A program made the position numbers and the translations under genes. This document shows, one piece after another, positions 1 through 9,413 of a DNA stretch of 25,392 bases. The notes under the pieces are model-generated. The model searched no databases and was not told the origin of the DNA. It saw only the letters and a list, made by a program, of their open reading frames with translations. Source of the stretch: a virus. The number at the start of each line of letters is the position of its first letter. The first letter of the stretch is position 1. The stretch spans positions 1 to 25,392 of IMG/VR virus record IMGVR_UViG_3300047667_000496, one strand, 5' to 3'.

Positions 1-3000
1 AGCCCAGCCTTGATTGGTCGTGAACAGGGAGGCAATGTTGAAATACTCCTGCGTTTGGTCATAGTCCCCATCCGGGTCCTGCATCGTGGACCAGTAGGGG
101 ATGCCCTGGGCAATCCGCGCTTGCTTGATGGTCTGTGAGATGGCGCCCTGTCCATCCAGGGCTCTGATGGTGGCCTCTGGGCGCGTCATGGGCTCGATTG
201 CCCCACGCATGGCTTGGCGCATGGCCAGCTTCCAGAAGCGCCAGAATGGGAGCAACGCGGCCCAGGCAGCACTGTCCCAGGCGCCAATGCCGTGCTTCCA
301 GTCGTACAGAGCATCACGCACAGCCTTCGTCGCCTCTGCCCGGGTGCCCCCCTGTTGCAGCACATCGAGGTAGAGCAACGCTCGCTGGCGCTGCTGGGCA
401 AGTCGGGCATGGTCGGCCAGGGCCTTCTGCCAGGACCCATCAACGCCTATCTTCTTGCCCACCTTCGACAGTATGCCCAGTTTGTCCCATCCAATCTCGT
501 CCCAACTGCGCAGCAACTCTTCAGAGACAATGTTGTCCATCACGCCGTCTCGGACAAGGAAGTCCCGCGCACGGTCATAGGTATAGAAGTCACCGGCAGC
601 GGTCTCCAAGTGCCCAGCCTTGCCGCTGAAGATGCGCCCGATGTGGGGGTTGATGAGCGCATTCATCAGTCCACCCAACACGGGCTTGCCCTTGAACTTC
701 ATGGACATCTCTGCCGCAGCATCGGAGATGTGGCGCCCCCAGGGAAGCAACGCGGGCACTGCCTGGAAGGACACTCGAGTCGCAGCCACAATGCCGCGCT
801 CCACCATCATCTGGCCCCAGTCTCCAATGAGCATGTTCGTCCAATACTTCGGGCGCGGGATGAGAATGCCCGTGACCTTGCCAATCTTCCAAAGCTGGAT
901 GTATGTGCGGAAGGCGTCACCAACTATGCCATTGGCAGATTCCTTCGAGGACCTGGCATCCAGTGTCTTGATGAGGTCAGCCACGGAGCCCTCGAGGGCG
1001 GTTGCCATCGCAGTCGGGATGTAGCCATAGCGGGACGCAGGCCCGAGTTCACCCGCACCTTTCAACCCTTGCAGCCCCGCAGTGCGGTCCAGAATCTCGA
1101 GGGCGTCTAGGCTACGCGCAGCCTTGCTCATCTGCTGGATGCCCGAGACGACTTCCGGTTCACGCTGGAAGAAGGTGATGCCTAGCTTCTGCATGACAGA
1201 GTGCCATGCGTCTAGGTCGTGAGCTCCTGGGGTCAGCCCATCAACCCACTTTGCCAGTGCCCGGGCTTCTTCCACAGAGAGGCCCCCAGCCAGACCTGCG
1301 GTGACTTCTTTGGTCGCTTGGCGCATGACCGACGCATGGGCGGCTGCACCGGCAAAGATACGCATGACACGGAGGTTCCGGTACTCGAAGTCGAACTTCA
1401 AGCTCTCCAGGCTGCGTAGCCCCTTGTCGATGACTTCTGCTCGAGTGCCGGGGTGAGAGGGTAGCGCACGGTCCATGCCGCCTGTGCTGCGCTGTATCTG
1501 GGTTGCCGCCATCTGTTTGTACCTGGCTAGGAACGCTTCAGGTGTGCGCCCCACAGCCCCTTGGAAGCCGCCGGTCTCTGTCAGCGCACGGTACGCAATG
1601 CCCAGCAGGTCGCTTTTGATGTCCTGGGGCAGCGATGTGCCTTCAGGCAGTGCAGCCCGGGCCAGGGCCTCGAGGGCCTTGTTGTCCCCCAGCTTGCGCT
1701 TTGCCCTCTTCATCTCCAGGGTGTACAGGACCAAGCGGTCCCAAGGAGCCAGACTGGACGAGGTGTTGAATAAGGTGGACTCGAGCACACCCGGGAGGCG
1801 TGCTGCATTGGGAATGTTGATAGCCCCGGTAGTTGTCATCCAGGCATCCAGATTCGCCAACAACATTCCGGGCTCTCTGAACACAGAGGCGTCCGTCAGG
1901 CGCCCTATCTCATGCCTGGCCCGTTCTGCCTTGTCTGACGCACCCCGGTATGTCTGATAGATGAACTCGGAGAAGTTGCCCATGCGCTGCTTGTCCACAG
2001 CGAAGCCATCAAGGGAGCCATAGACCCAGCGAGTCATCTGGCGCAGGCCCCGGCTGATGAGGTTTTCGTTGAGCGGGGCCCCGGGGTCATTGAGGTAGGT
2101 CCGCATGAGCAGGTCTGCCTGTTTTGCGGGTCCCACCTTCATCTGCTTGCGCACAATGTCCACTTGCTCCAGGCCCTCTTGGAGCAACTGAATCTGCTTC
2201 GGAGTGCGCCAACTGATTGCCTTGGGGGCCTCCATTGCCCTGCCGGGGAAGGGGATGGCACCCCCCGTGGCACTGTCCATGACCTCGAACAAGTAGCGCA
2301 TCTGATTGCTGCCACCTTGGCCCGCGCGTGATGCAGCTTCTTCCAACACACCTTCATCGAATGTCTTGCTGACCAGCCTGTTCAGTTCAGCAATGTCAAT
2401 GCCGACCTTGCCATCTTGTCTGCCCTTGAATGCAGCCTTGAGCAGCCCCCGGTGAGGCTGCGTGTCCAAGGGCTCGTCCATCATCTTCACAAAGGACCGG
2501 AGGGACTGGCCCCATTCCTTCGATGTACGGGCGAACGCTTCCTTGTACAACGCTGCCATGTCAATCTTGCCCGCGTTTGCCTGGACCTGGGTGTACATCT
2601 TTGCGTACTTGGTGGTAGCCTTGGCACTCCGAATGTCAGCTTTGGCCCACTTGCCCTTCTGCATCCGGGCTATCATCCGGTCCCGTACATTCAGTGCAGC
2701 CCGCAGCTTCTTGGCTTGCTTCACAGCATCCAATGCCCGGGCTTGCTCGAGGAGTTTGGCCCCCTGTTGCATCAGCCTGGCGCGCTCCTGGCTCGATGCG
2801 CCCAGTGCTTTCCTGATGGTGTCTTCAAGGGTGTCCCGCAGGCGTAGGGCTTGCTTCTGTGCAATGCCCAGGTTGTCCATCGCCGTAGTGAACTGGGGTG
2901 AAACCCTCCAGGGGGTGAGTGCCACCGGGCGCACCTTACCCGCATCGTCCATCTCAATCAGGCCCTTGCGGACTAGATTGTTCAGCACGCGCTTGTGAGT

Positions 3001-5343
3001 GCCCGGGGGTGGCGCCGCCCATTGTGGGGCATTTGCGATTGCCCGGTAGGCCTCGCGTTGGCCGCTGGACATTGATGGAAGCCTGGCAGCGTTTGTCTGC
3101 AGTCTGTCAGCCTGACGCTCGTACTTGGCGACTTGCTTATCTGCCGCGTCCGCAGTGCGGCGGATAGTTGCAATCTCCGGGGCACTCATCAGTTCCTTCA
3201 GCCTCGCGTCAATCGTGGCGAGCTCTGCCTTGACAGTCGCTTCGGTCACACCAGATGCAGCCCCTCCGATTCGGATGGTGGTAAACTCCGCGGCTTGGAC
3301 CCGGAGGCGCAATGCCTCTCGTTCAGCCAAGGCAGCAAACTGCTCTGCGTAGACTCGTTGGAGCGCAATGCCTTCAGCTTCAGCCGTCCCACGGGCAGCT
3401 GCGAGCTCCAAGTCCAATGCCATGACTGCGCTTTTGGCCACATCGGAAGCGTAAATCATGTCATTGACTGTCGCTGCTAGGCCCCCGTTGCCGTTCATCT
3501 TGGCCAGCACATCGAACTCAAAGATGTGTGATGCCGTTGGGCCCAAAGCTGTGGTGGCCCGCAGGTCAGCGAGCAATGCCTTCACCCCAACTCTTTGCTT
3601 CTCTGCCTTCAGGCGGGCAAGCACACCGGGCAATCCCTCACTGGCCACCAGGCTCTCCAGGGTGGGTGGCACCCCATCATCTCCAGCCATGCGCTCAAGT
3701 GCTCTGGCCATGCCGTCTTCTTCTGCCAGACGGGCCAGGACGGTGGGCGTGGCCTCGAGGGCACCCCCATCTGTGAGACGTGCAGTGACAGTAGCCATGT
3801 CTTCGGCACTACCCAAGCGAGACGGCACGTTGTCCATGAATGTCGCCAGCTTCGTCATGCGCGTGGCTACCAGCCCCTTCAAGCCTCCACGGATGGCACC
3901 ACCTGCCATACCAACGACGGGCCCGAAGATGTCGGGCTCTACCATTATGCCCATGAAGACCGCTGGCACACCGAGCCAAGCAGCTTCATTCCACGAGTCA
4001 TCCCTGTCACCCCATTCTGGATTGCCCAGTTGGCGCTTGACCGCGAGGCCTACTGGGATGGTAGCGTCGAAGGCATCCCCACCATCCATCAGGTACTTCT
4101 GAACCCGGTCAGAGTTGGCGAAGTCGTAGACGCTGATGCTGTCCACACCTTCATCTGGAGACAGCAGATGCAGGCCCAGTTGGCCCAAGAAGCCCGTGCT
4201 GTAGCGGGCCAAGCGATGTGTAGCCGCCCCTATGCTCTCCGATGCGCCATGCACACTGTCCGCTTCTGCCATGACAGACGCAGACAGCAAGGTAGTCATG
4301 CTGATGCGCCCCATCCAGTCAAGCACTCCGTTGTGCTTGAAGACGCGCCTGGTGCCCGACCGCTGATGCACAAACTGCTGCGATGGTGTTGCCATCGCCA
4401 GGAACGGACGGAACATCCACGGCGCACTCTTCACCCAAGCGTAGTGCCCTTCGGGGTCGTCAATGACGAAGGGAATGGCCAGGCCCGTGCCGGCCTTGAA
4501 GCGCATCATGGTCTCCCGGGCTGATGCCTCCGCTTGAGCCCGACGAGCACTGTCAGGCATGGCCGGGTTCTCACGAACCAGCCGGTCATATTGACTGGAG
4601 TAGTGGCGACGGAAGTATGCCCCCTCGTCGATGTAGACGCCATCCGGGCTCTGCGTCAGGTCCAGTGTCTCCCATGGGCTCTCTGGCCCCTCGCCTTCCG
4701 TGAGCCACATCGTGTCAGCCGGGTCACGCCCTGCTGCATTGTTGCGCTCCAGTAGGTCAGCACCCCAGGCTACCATCATCTCTGTCTGGGCCCGGGGGGT
4801 GCCATAATTGATGTTGCGTGCTTCTTCTTCCGTAGCACCCAGTGTCCTCGCTGCGTCGTAGCGGACGCGGTCATTGGCCTCCTCGATGCCGACTTGCTCT
4901 CCCCGAGCGGAGTACAAGTCTTGGACCCCCCGGGCCACCGTGTCTATGGTTGGCCGGTACAGGGGGTTCTTCGATGACGGGTTGCCCGTGAGTTCTTCAT
5001 AGAGCTCTGTCAAGAACCCTGGGAGCCCAGAGCGCAGCCCATAATTCAAAGTGCCCGAAGCTGGGTCATAGGGGGATGTCGTTAAGAGTGACGCTGCCCG
5101 TACCAGCTTCTTCCCCAACGAGGGGGCCTGCTGCTCTGTGCCCACGGGCTCCGAATACTCGGGCACTTCAGGGGCAGCGGGAGATTCAGGTGCCACGGTC
5201 TCTGGGGGTGCTGCCGCTACCGTTGCCCGCTGTGCATCACGCCGGGCAACGGCATCTTCCCGAGCCTTCCGGTCCCGCTCAATGCGGGCTTCCACCAACG
5301 CTGTCTGCTCTCTGGTGGTCTCGGCTAGGTTCGGGATGGGCAT
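1..5343 (-). CDS. giant internal virion (ejection) protein, 3' end beyond window
   Basis: The frame stays open from the ATG at 5343 to the left edge: 1781 residues without a stop. The N-terminal ~75 residues are charged then Pro/Ala-rich. Residues ~80-440 are mixed and contain a hydrophobic segment near 440-480 (AVFMGIMVEPDIFGPVVGMAGG). Residues ~540-760 are long charged helices. A possible winged-helix stretch is at ~759-809. Later regions are again helix-rich. Near 1493-1515 ILIPRPKYWTNMLIGDWG, and near 1699-1705 PFWRFWK, resemble motifs of giant phage polyvalent or internal proteins. T7 gp16 (1318 aa) and P22 gp16 occupy this last position. I see no lytic transglycosylase motif in the visible part. 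It is probably ejected to span the host envelope. Confidence 0.7.
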   Translation of the reverse strand, partial: MPIPNLAETTREQTALVEARIERDRKAREDAVARRDAQRATVAAAPPETVAPESPAAPEVPEYSEPVGTEQQAPSLGKKLVRAASLLTTSPYDPASGTLNYGLRSGLPGFLTELYEELTGNPSSKNPLYRPTIDTVARGVQDLYSARGEQVGIEEANDRVRYDAARTLGATEEEARNINYGTPRAQTEMMVAWGADLLERNNAAGRDPADTMWLTEGEGPESPWETLDLTQSPDGVYIDEGAYFRRHYSSQYDRLVRENPAMPDSARRAQAEASARETMMRFKAGTGLAIPFVIDDPEGHYAWVKSAPWMFRPFLAMATPSQQFVHQRSGTRRVFKHNGVLDWMGRISMTTLLSASVMAEADSVHGASESIGAATHRLARYSTGFLGQLGLHLLSPDEGVDSISVYDFANSDRVQKYLMDGGDAFDATIPVGLAVKRQLGNPEWGDRDDSWNEAAWLGVPAVFMGIMVEPDIFGPVVGMAGGAIRGGLKGLVATRMTKLATFMDNVPSRLGSAEDMATVTARLTDGGALEATPTVLARLAEEDGMARALERMAGDDGVPPTLESLVASEGLPGVLARLKAEKQRVGVKALLADLRATTALGPTASHIFEFDVLAKMNGNGGLAATVNDMIYASDVAKSAVMALDLELAAARGTAEAEGIALQRVYAEQFAALAEREALRLRVQAAEFTTIRIGGAASGVTEATVKAELATIDARLKELMSAPEIATIRRTADAADKQVAKYERQADRLQTNAARLPSMSSGQREAYRAIANAPQWAAPPPGTHKRVLNNLVRKGLIEMDDAGKVRPVALTPWRVSPQFTTAMDNLGIAQKQALRLRDTLEDTIRKALGASSQERARLMQQGAKLLEQARALDAVKQAKKLRAALNVRDRMIARMQKGKWAKADIRSAKATTKYAKMYTQVQANAGKIDMAALYKEAFARTSKEWGQSLRSFVKMMDEPLDTQPHRGLLKAAFKGRQDGKVGIDIAELNRLVSKTFDEGVLEEAASRAGQGGSNQMRYLFEVMDSATGGAIPFPGRAMEAPKAISWRTPKQIQLLQEGLEQVDIVRKQMKVGPAKQADLLMRTYLNDPGAPLNENLISRGLRQMTRWVYGSLDGFAVDKQRMGNFSEFIYQTYRGASDKAERARHEIGRLTDASVFREPGMLLANLDAWMTTTGAINIPNAARLPGVLESTLFNTSSSLAPWDRLVLYTLEMKRAKRKLGDNKALEALARAALPEGTSLPQDIKSDLLGIAYRALTETGGFQGAVGRTPEAFLARYKQMAATQIQRSTGGMDRALPSHPGTRAEVIDKGLRSLESLKFDFEYRNLRVMRIFAGAAAHASVMRQATKEVTAGLAGGLSVEEARALAKWVDGLTPGAHDLDAWHSVMQKLGITFFQREPEVVSGIQQMSKAARSLDALEILDRTAGLQGLKGAGELGPASRYGYIPTAMATALEGSVADLIKTLDARSSKESANGIVGDAFRTYIQLWKIGKVTGILIPRPKYWTNMLIGDWGQMMVERGIVAATRVSFQAVPALLPWGRHISDAAAEMSMKFKGKPVLGGLMNALINPHIGRIFSGKAGHLETAAGDFYTYDRARDFLVRDGVMDNIVSEELLRSWDEIGWDKLGILSKVGKKIGVDGSWQKALADHARLAQQRQRALLYLDVLQQGGTRAEATKAVRDALYDWKHGIGAWDSAAWAALLPFWRFWKLAMRQAMRGAIEPMTRPEATIRALDGQGAISQTIKQARIAQGIPYWSTMQDPDGDYDQTQEYFNIASLFTTNQGWA

Positions 5344-5346
5344 GGG

Positions 5347-7695
5347 CTACTCCAAAGGCTGGTCTGAATAAGGGTCATAGGGGTCTACCACGAGAGTCTT
5401 CGCATTGCGCTGCCTCTCTACTTGGCGCCTGATGGCTAGGGCTTCCATCCGTGCGGTCACAGCCCCCGTGGGGTCAGCGGCTTCTGCCAGCTGTGCCCCC
5501 CCGGGGCCAGGCGAGCCCGCGTCGTGGACAGATGTTCCCCTGCCCCTTGGCATCCCTGCATAGCCGCTGGGGCCCCGTGCGGAGGCCCGTTGGACAAGTT
5601 CTCCCGCATCCGTCAATACCTGCCCGCTGGAGAGCCAGTCAGAAAACCTGTGCGCACTTGTGGCACGGGGTGGCGACTCTGCGGCAGAATTGGCATCAGC
5701 ATACGCAGCCTGGGTGCGGGCCTCAATCTCCTTCTGTACAACATCAGCCATGCCCTCTGGAGGGTTCGTGCTTTCCCCTGCTGCCCCCGAACCCCCACGG
5801 GCGCTCGCTGCTGCAGCTTGGGTGTAGGCATCAATCGCTTGACGCTGGGCCGACGCGGTTCCTGCAGCATACATGGGAGCCTGCTCTGGCCCCTCCACTG
5901 CATTCGATGCGCCCTCATCTACAGCTTCAGCTTCATCGCCGCTAGAGGCCAATGCCCTTGCTGCACCCCCAACAGCGCCCCGCTGTGCCTCTTCTTCGGG
6001 AGCGTCAGCACCCGAGGGCACTGCTGAAGCCTCCGTGCTGCCCACACCCTCATTGCCCGTGCCGGCTGGTGCTGGGGCTTCGGGCGCCGTGGGGTAGTTG
6101 CCAGGGCCACTAAGTAGCTGGCGCCTGGTGGTGCTGGCAGCGTCACCCATGAGGTCCCTAGAGCCACGCCGGGTACGTTGACGGGCTGCGTGGGACTCGA
6201 TGCGCTCCATCTTCTCTGCTTTGTTGAGTGCAACACCGCGGTCAATCTCGTTTACGCTGACCCCTTGTTCCAAGGCTATTGACTCCATGAGAGGGAGCAA
6301 AGCGTCCGATTCACGCAGTGAGTCACGCTGGCCACGGACAGTGGTTGGGCGGTCCAAGGCTGCAATCTTGCCTTCAAGCTGTGCCTGCAAGGGCTTACCG
6401 AAGTTGGCAATCTCTTCTTCAAGCCTGGCGCGGCCCTCTCCCGCGTCGAAGAGTTCTGCAGCTTGCTCGAGATAGGCAGCGGTAGAGGTCCCGATGTCAT
6501 CAGACCTGCCGAAAGTCGAGATTTCCTGTAGCTTGGTCAACGCGGCATCAGCGGCTCTGCGGGATTCTGGCTGCAGCATGAGCGTGCCCGTGTTGGGGGG
6601 CAGTGGCTCTCCGTTTTCGTCCAGCAACACTTCGCCATCGTCACCACGAGGGGGCTCACCCAGGAGTGAGCCTAGATGGCGCCGGTCGGATTGCGTGCTT
6701 AGGACCACCTGGCCCCAGCCAGAGGTGACGCGGGAGCGCCCATCGGTGCCGCGCTCGCCTTGAGCTCGTGCTGCCTCTTCACGCCCAATGGCTTCTTCCA
6801 CACCAGGCAAGCTCTTTGCCCAACCCAGCATAGTAGCCCTGCCGCGTTCATCATTGGCAGGGAACGCGGCCCGCAACTGGGCCCCTGCTTTGTCACTCGT
6901 TGGGTCGTCTTCGTTTGCTGCGAACCATGCGTCGAAGGCTTCAACTAGTCGGGGGTCACCAGAGGTGGCGCCACCGCCGCCCAAAATGCCTGCCTCTAGC
7001 AGAGCGTCTTGTACGCCGGCATCAAGGTCCCAATACCGCCCTGCCACAGCCATGGTCGCACCGTAGGAAAGTTGCGCATCAGCCATGGCAGACCTACTAC
7101 TGTGCCCCTCCTGAATCATCTTGTTGGCCAGCATGGTCATAGCTAGGTCAGCAATCTGGGCCTGCCTGTCGTCCCCGGTTGTGAGCATCCCAGCACGCAG
7201 CTTGGCCCGCTCGGTCTCGAGCTCACCCAGTTGCTCCATGTACCCGGCTTGGAGCTCCGCACTGTTGTCAGCCCCTCCACGCTGGCGTGCCACGGCAACA
7301 CCGACAGGGGTGCCCGAAAGCGAGTCTCCCCCGGCTGTGATGCCACGGCGCACTTGCTCCATAGTGTGTCGCCGTCTGTCGATGCGCGCGAGCCGCAACT
7401 GGTTCATCAGGTCGCCACGAGACACGGGCCCACGGGCCAGGGCTTGTCGGGCTTCATGCTCTGTGGACGGTTCAAAAGGTTCATCAGGGTCAACCCAGTC
7501 GGGATTATCCACCTGTGCTGCTGCATCCCAGCGTTCGGCCCACCCCTCCGATGGGCCTCCCCGCTCTCCGAGTGCAGTCAGTTCATCAAGCTCCTCGAGG
7601 TCAGAGAACAATTCACCATTGGCGTTGTACAACTCTGGGTTGTTACGCTGATGAACTGCTTTGATTGCGGCCATGCGTTCTGCGTCTGTGGGCAT
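5347..7695 (-). CDS. putative internal virion (ejection) protein, 782 aa
   Basis: A large polar protein lies between the 157-aa gene and the giant gene, like T7 gp15 (747 aa) or P22 gp20 (471 aa). About residues 1-500 are mostly helical, with a Trp/Asp-rich stretch near 45-75 and Ala/Glu/Arg/Leu-rich repeats. From about residue 530 to 700 it is low-complexity Ala/Gly/Pro/Glu/Ser, probably disordered and flexible enough to pass the tail channel. No enzyme motif or signal peptide is seen. GGGAGG six bases before the ATG gives a strong ribosome site. The TAG stop is followed by one codon and then the giant gene's ATG in the same frame. Function rests on order and size. Confidence 0.62.
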   Translation of the reverse strand: MPTDAERMAAIKAVHQRNNPELYNANGELFSDLEELDELTALGERGGPSEGWAERWDAAAQVDNPDWVDPDEPFEPSTEHEARQALARGPVSRGDLMNQLRLARIDRRRHTMEQVRRGITAGGDSLSGTPVGVAVARQRGGADNSAELQAGYMEQLGELETERAKLRAGMLTTGDDRQAQIADLAMTMLANKMIQEGHSSRSAMADAQLSYGATMAVAGRYWDLDAGVQDALLEAGILGGGGATSGDPRLVEAFDAWFAANEDDPTSDKAGAQLRAAFPANDERGRATMLGWAKSLPGVEEAIGREEAARAQGERGTDGRSRVTSGWGQVVLSTQSDRRHLGSLLGEPPRGDDGEVLLDENGEPLPPNTGTLMLQPESRRAADAALTKLQEISTFGRSDDIGTSTAAYLEQAAELFDAGEGRARLEEEIANFGKPLQAQLEGKIAALDRPTTVRGQRDSLRESDALLPLMESIALEQGVSVNEIDRGVALNKAEKMERIESHAARQRTRRGSRDLMGDAASTTRRQLLSGPGNYPTAPEAPAPAGTGNEGVGSTEASAVPSGADAPEEEAQRGAVGGAARALASSGDEAEAVDEGASNAVEGPEQAPMYAAGTASAQRQAIDAYTQAAAASARGGSGAAGESTNPPEGMADVVQKEIEARTQAAYADANSAAESPPRATSAHRFSDWLSSGQVLTDAGELVQRASARGPSGYAGMPRGRGTSVHDAGSPGPGGAQLAEAADPTGAVTARMEALAIRRQVERQRNAKTLVVDPYDPYSDQPLE
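5350..5353 (-). promoter_or_regulatory. Shine-Dalgarno site of the giant gene
   Basis: GGAG lies six bases before the ATG at 5341-5343, inside the last sense codons of the 782-aa gene. This couples the two genes and supports the chosen start. Confidence 0.55.
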
Positions 7696-7710
7696 GATGC
7701 CTCCCTAAGT

Positions 7711-8184
7711 CTATGGGGTCAATACAGCGCCGGCAACAGAAGAGGCGGCTTCAACGCCCTTCAGAGCGAGCTCACCAGCGTACTGTGAGTTCTGGCGTCT
7801 GCGCTCCCGTTCACGCTCTGTAAGTGCGTAGGCCCGCTGCTTGCGGGCTTCTGCTGCTTGTGTAGCGATGTCATGGGCAGACATCTTGGCAGCAGCACCA
7901 GCTGATGCTGCTTGCTTGGCCAACCCGCGTTGAGCCACACCAGCAGCACCGGATGCCTGCACACCGGAGCCCATGTTCTGGCGTGTCATCTCACGTTGCT
8001 GGGCTGCGACCTGCTGTGATGCCCCGGTGGCTGCAGTGTTCGCGGCGCGCTCCACCTCACCCCGGTTGACACCCAGGCTGGCTTCGGCTTGACCTGAACG
8101 GAGGTTTGCCTTGTGTGCCTTCCTGGCTTTGAAGTTGCGCCCAGAGGCACCGCCGAAGTCACCCTTGTAGTAGTCGCCTGCCAT
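7711..8184 (-). CDS. putative internal virion (ejection) protein, 157 aa
   Basis: The protein is rich in Ala, Gln, Arg and Ser with almost no hydrophobic core, and looks like one long set of helices (about residues 20-145). There are many QAE/QRE and charged repeats such as RERERRR near 123-129. T7 gp14 (196 aa) and P22 gp7 (229 aa) are small helical proteins ejected ahead of two larger ones, in the same order as here. The C-terminal Ala/Val-rich end (AASSVAGAVLTP) could insert in a membrane. AGGAG sits six bases before the ATG. Role inferred from order, size and composition. Confidence 0.6.
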   Translation of the reverse strand: MAGDYYKGDFGGASGRNFKARKAHKANLRSGQAEASLGVNRGEVERAANTAATGASQQVAAQQREMTRQNMGSGVQASGAAGVAQRGLAKQAASAGAAAKMSAHDIATQAAEARKQRAYALTERERERRRQNSQYAGELALKGVEAASSVAGAVLTP

Positions 8185-8204
8185 GATGTCTCCTAGTGCG
8201 CTGC

Positions 8205-8642
8205 TTATGCGCTGACTGCCAGTTCGCCAACAGCTGCATGGAACTGGGCTTCGGCTACATTGTATAGGAATGTCACGGCGCAGAGACCTGCAGCCGGCAC
8301 GGTGCCCGCAACTCGCATACCCGTGGGGAACGTGAGCCCCCCTGTGGCCGCGATGGTGACAGTGACGTAGGCAGTGCCCGTGCCTGATGGGGCCAACTCG
8401 CGCGTCTCGGTGCCGACGTTCAGGGTGTAGTCCGTGCGCCCAGGTGCCGTGGTGGCGACAGCAACAGACGCAGCGTCAGTCAGTGCGCCACCATCAAGGG
8501 GTGTTGGGTCAGCGATGAGCTTGAGCCGGGTACCCAACTGGATAGTTGAACCCCACTTCTTCAAGGCGTGGATGGCATCGCCAGCTTTGACAGCGTTGTC
8601 TAGCATGGTCACGAGATTTGCCGGAATGTCTGCCAGGGGCAT
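8205..8642 (-). CDS. hypothetical virion protein, 145 aa
   Basis: This Ala/Thr/Val/Gly-rich protein has a short N-terminal helix (DIPANLVTMLDNAVKAGDAIHALKKW, trimmed here in function only) and a beta-rich rest (TAYVTVTIAATGG). The composition is like phage structural proteins. GGAGG lies six bases before the ATG. It sits between appendage genes and ejection genes. I recognise no family. A tail-tip or fibre-cap protein is possible. Its segment near 75-110 resembles a short Ig-like sandwich, but this is an impression only. Confidence 0.6.
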   Translation of the reverse strand: MPLADIPANLVTMLDNAVKAGDAIHALKKWGSTIQLGTRLKLIADPTPLDGGALTDAASVAVATTAPGRTDYTLNVGTETRELAPSGTGTAYVTVTIAATGGLTFPTGMRVAGTVPAAGLCAVTFLYNVAEAQFHAAVGELAVSA

Positions 8643-8657
8643 GGGGCCTCCAAAGTT

Positions 8658-9413
8658 TTACAAGGCTATGTACTTGATGTTGGTTGTCCGCGCCCGTGTT
8701 TGTCCGGGGCCCGTGGCGTCGGTGCGGCTGAAGGCCCCGGATGAATACATATCCAAGGAGTCCCCCGCGACAAAGAGGCCTGCCCGATGCCAGCCAGCAG
8801 ACATGCTTGTGATGAAGTGGTGGCCCGACCAGCGTTGGTCGAAGTGGGACAAGAGGTCAGCAGACTCTAGGTTTGAGCCAGCTGACACATTGGCAAGGAA
8901 GGCACGGCCACGGAGGGCACGGCGTTGCCAGCCATAGAAGGTGCCGTCGATGCCGAAGCGGAGGGCCCCGCATCTGTGGTCTGCGCGGACAGCTGGACTT
9001 ACATTCCCACAGTACGCATCGTTGGTGGCGTTGACCTGCCAACTGAACAGGACAGGACGGGCATGGGCTAAGTAGAACTCGACCATGCCACCGGGCAGTG
9101 GGATGAAAGCTGCAGGGTCATCTGCGATGGTCCCTGACTGGTGGCGCACGACATTGGAGCCCCCTGGCAATACGGACTGGAAGAGGTCACGGTTGACGGT
9201 GCAGCCCACCATCTTCGCTTCTGTGAACGTGCCTGGTTTGAACTTTCGAGCAGGCAACTCCACACCGGGTGCAAGGTTACCTGCGTCAAGCCTACCATTC
9301 TGCAACTCGAGCGACGTGGCTATCGAAGGGTCGTAAAGGTTCGCGCCCAGGGTGGCCGCGTCCGTCAGCACGCCCGAGACGAACACGTTCGTTATGGTGC
9401 CGATTCCTGCCAT
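8658..9413 (-). CDS. putative tail appendage protein C, 251 aa
   Basis: Third gene of the set. A hydrophobic beta-prone N-terminus (GTITNVFVSGVLTDAA) is followed by a Pro/Gly-rich middle and a C-terminal beta-rich domain with many aromatic and His residues (HHFITSMSAGWHRAGLFVAG). It ends in TRARTTNIKYIAL, a strand-like ending comparable in style to gene A. Two Cys are present in the middle. It is coupled to gene B by TGATG and followed by a 15-base gap. A receptor-binding or appendage role is inferred; homology to A and B is not proven by the sequence. Confidence 0.6.
   Translation of the reverse strand: MAGIGTITNVFVSGVLTDAATLGANLYDPSIATSLELQNGRLDAGNLAPGVELPARKFKPGTFTEAKMVGCTVNRDLFQSVLPGGSNVVRHQSGTIADDPAAFIPLPGGMVEFYLAHARPVLFSWQVNATNDAYCGNVSPAVRADHRCGALRFGIDGTFYGWQRRALRGRAFLANVSAGSNLESADLLSHFDQRWSGHHFITSMSAGWHRAGLFVAGDSLDMYSSGAFSRTDATGPGQTRARTTNIKYIAL

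Noticed and set aside
214-1110. Plus-strand open frame of 298 codons
   Set aside because: Antisense to the giant gene, no ribosome site or family resemblance seen.
3595-4524. Plus-strand open frame of 309 codons
   Set aside because: Antisense to the giant gene, with Cys/His/Pro-rich nonsense-like composition; treated as a shadow.
1-5343. Lytic transglycosylase domain as in T7 gp16
   Set aside because: No convincing catalytic Glu context was seen in the visible residues; it could still exist beyond the left edge.
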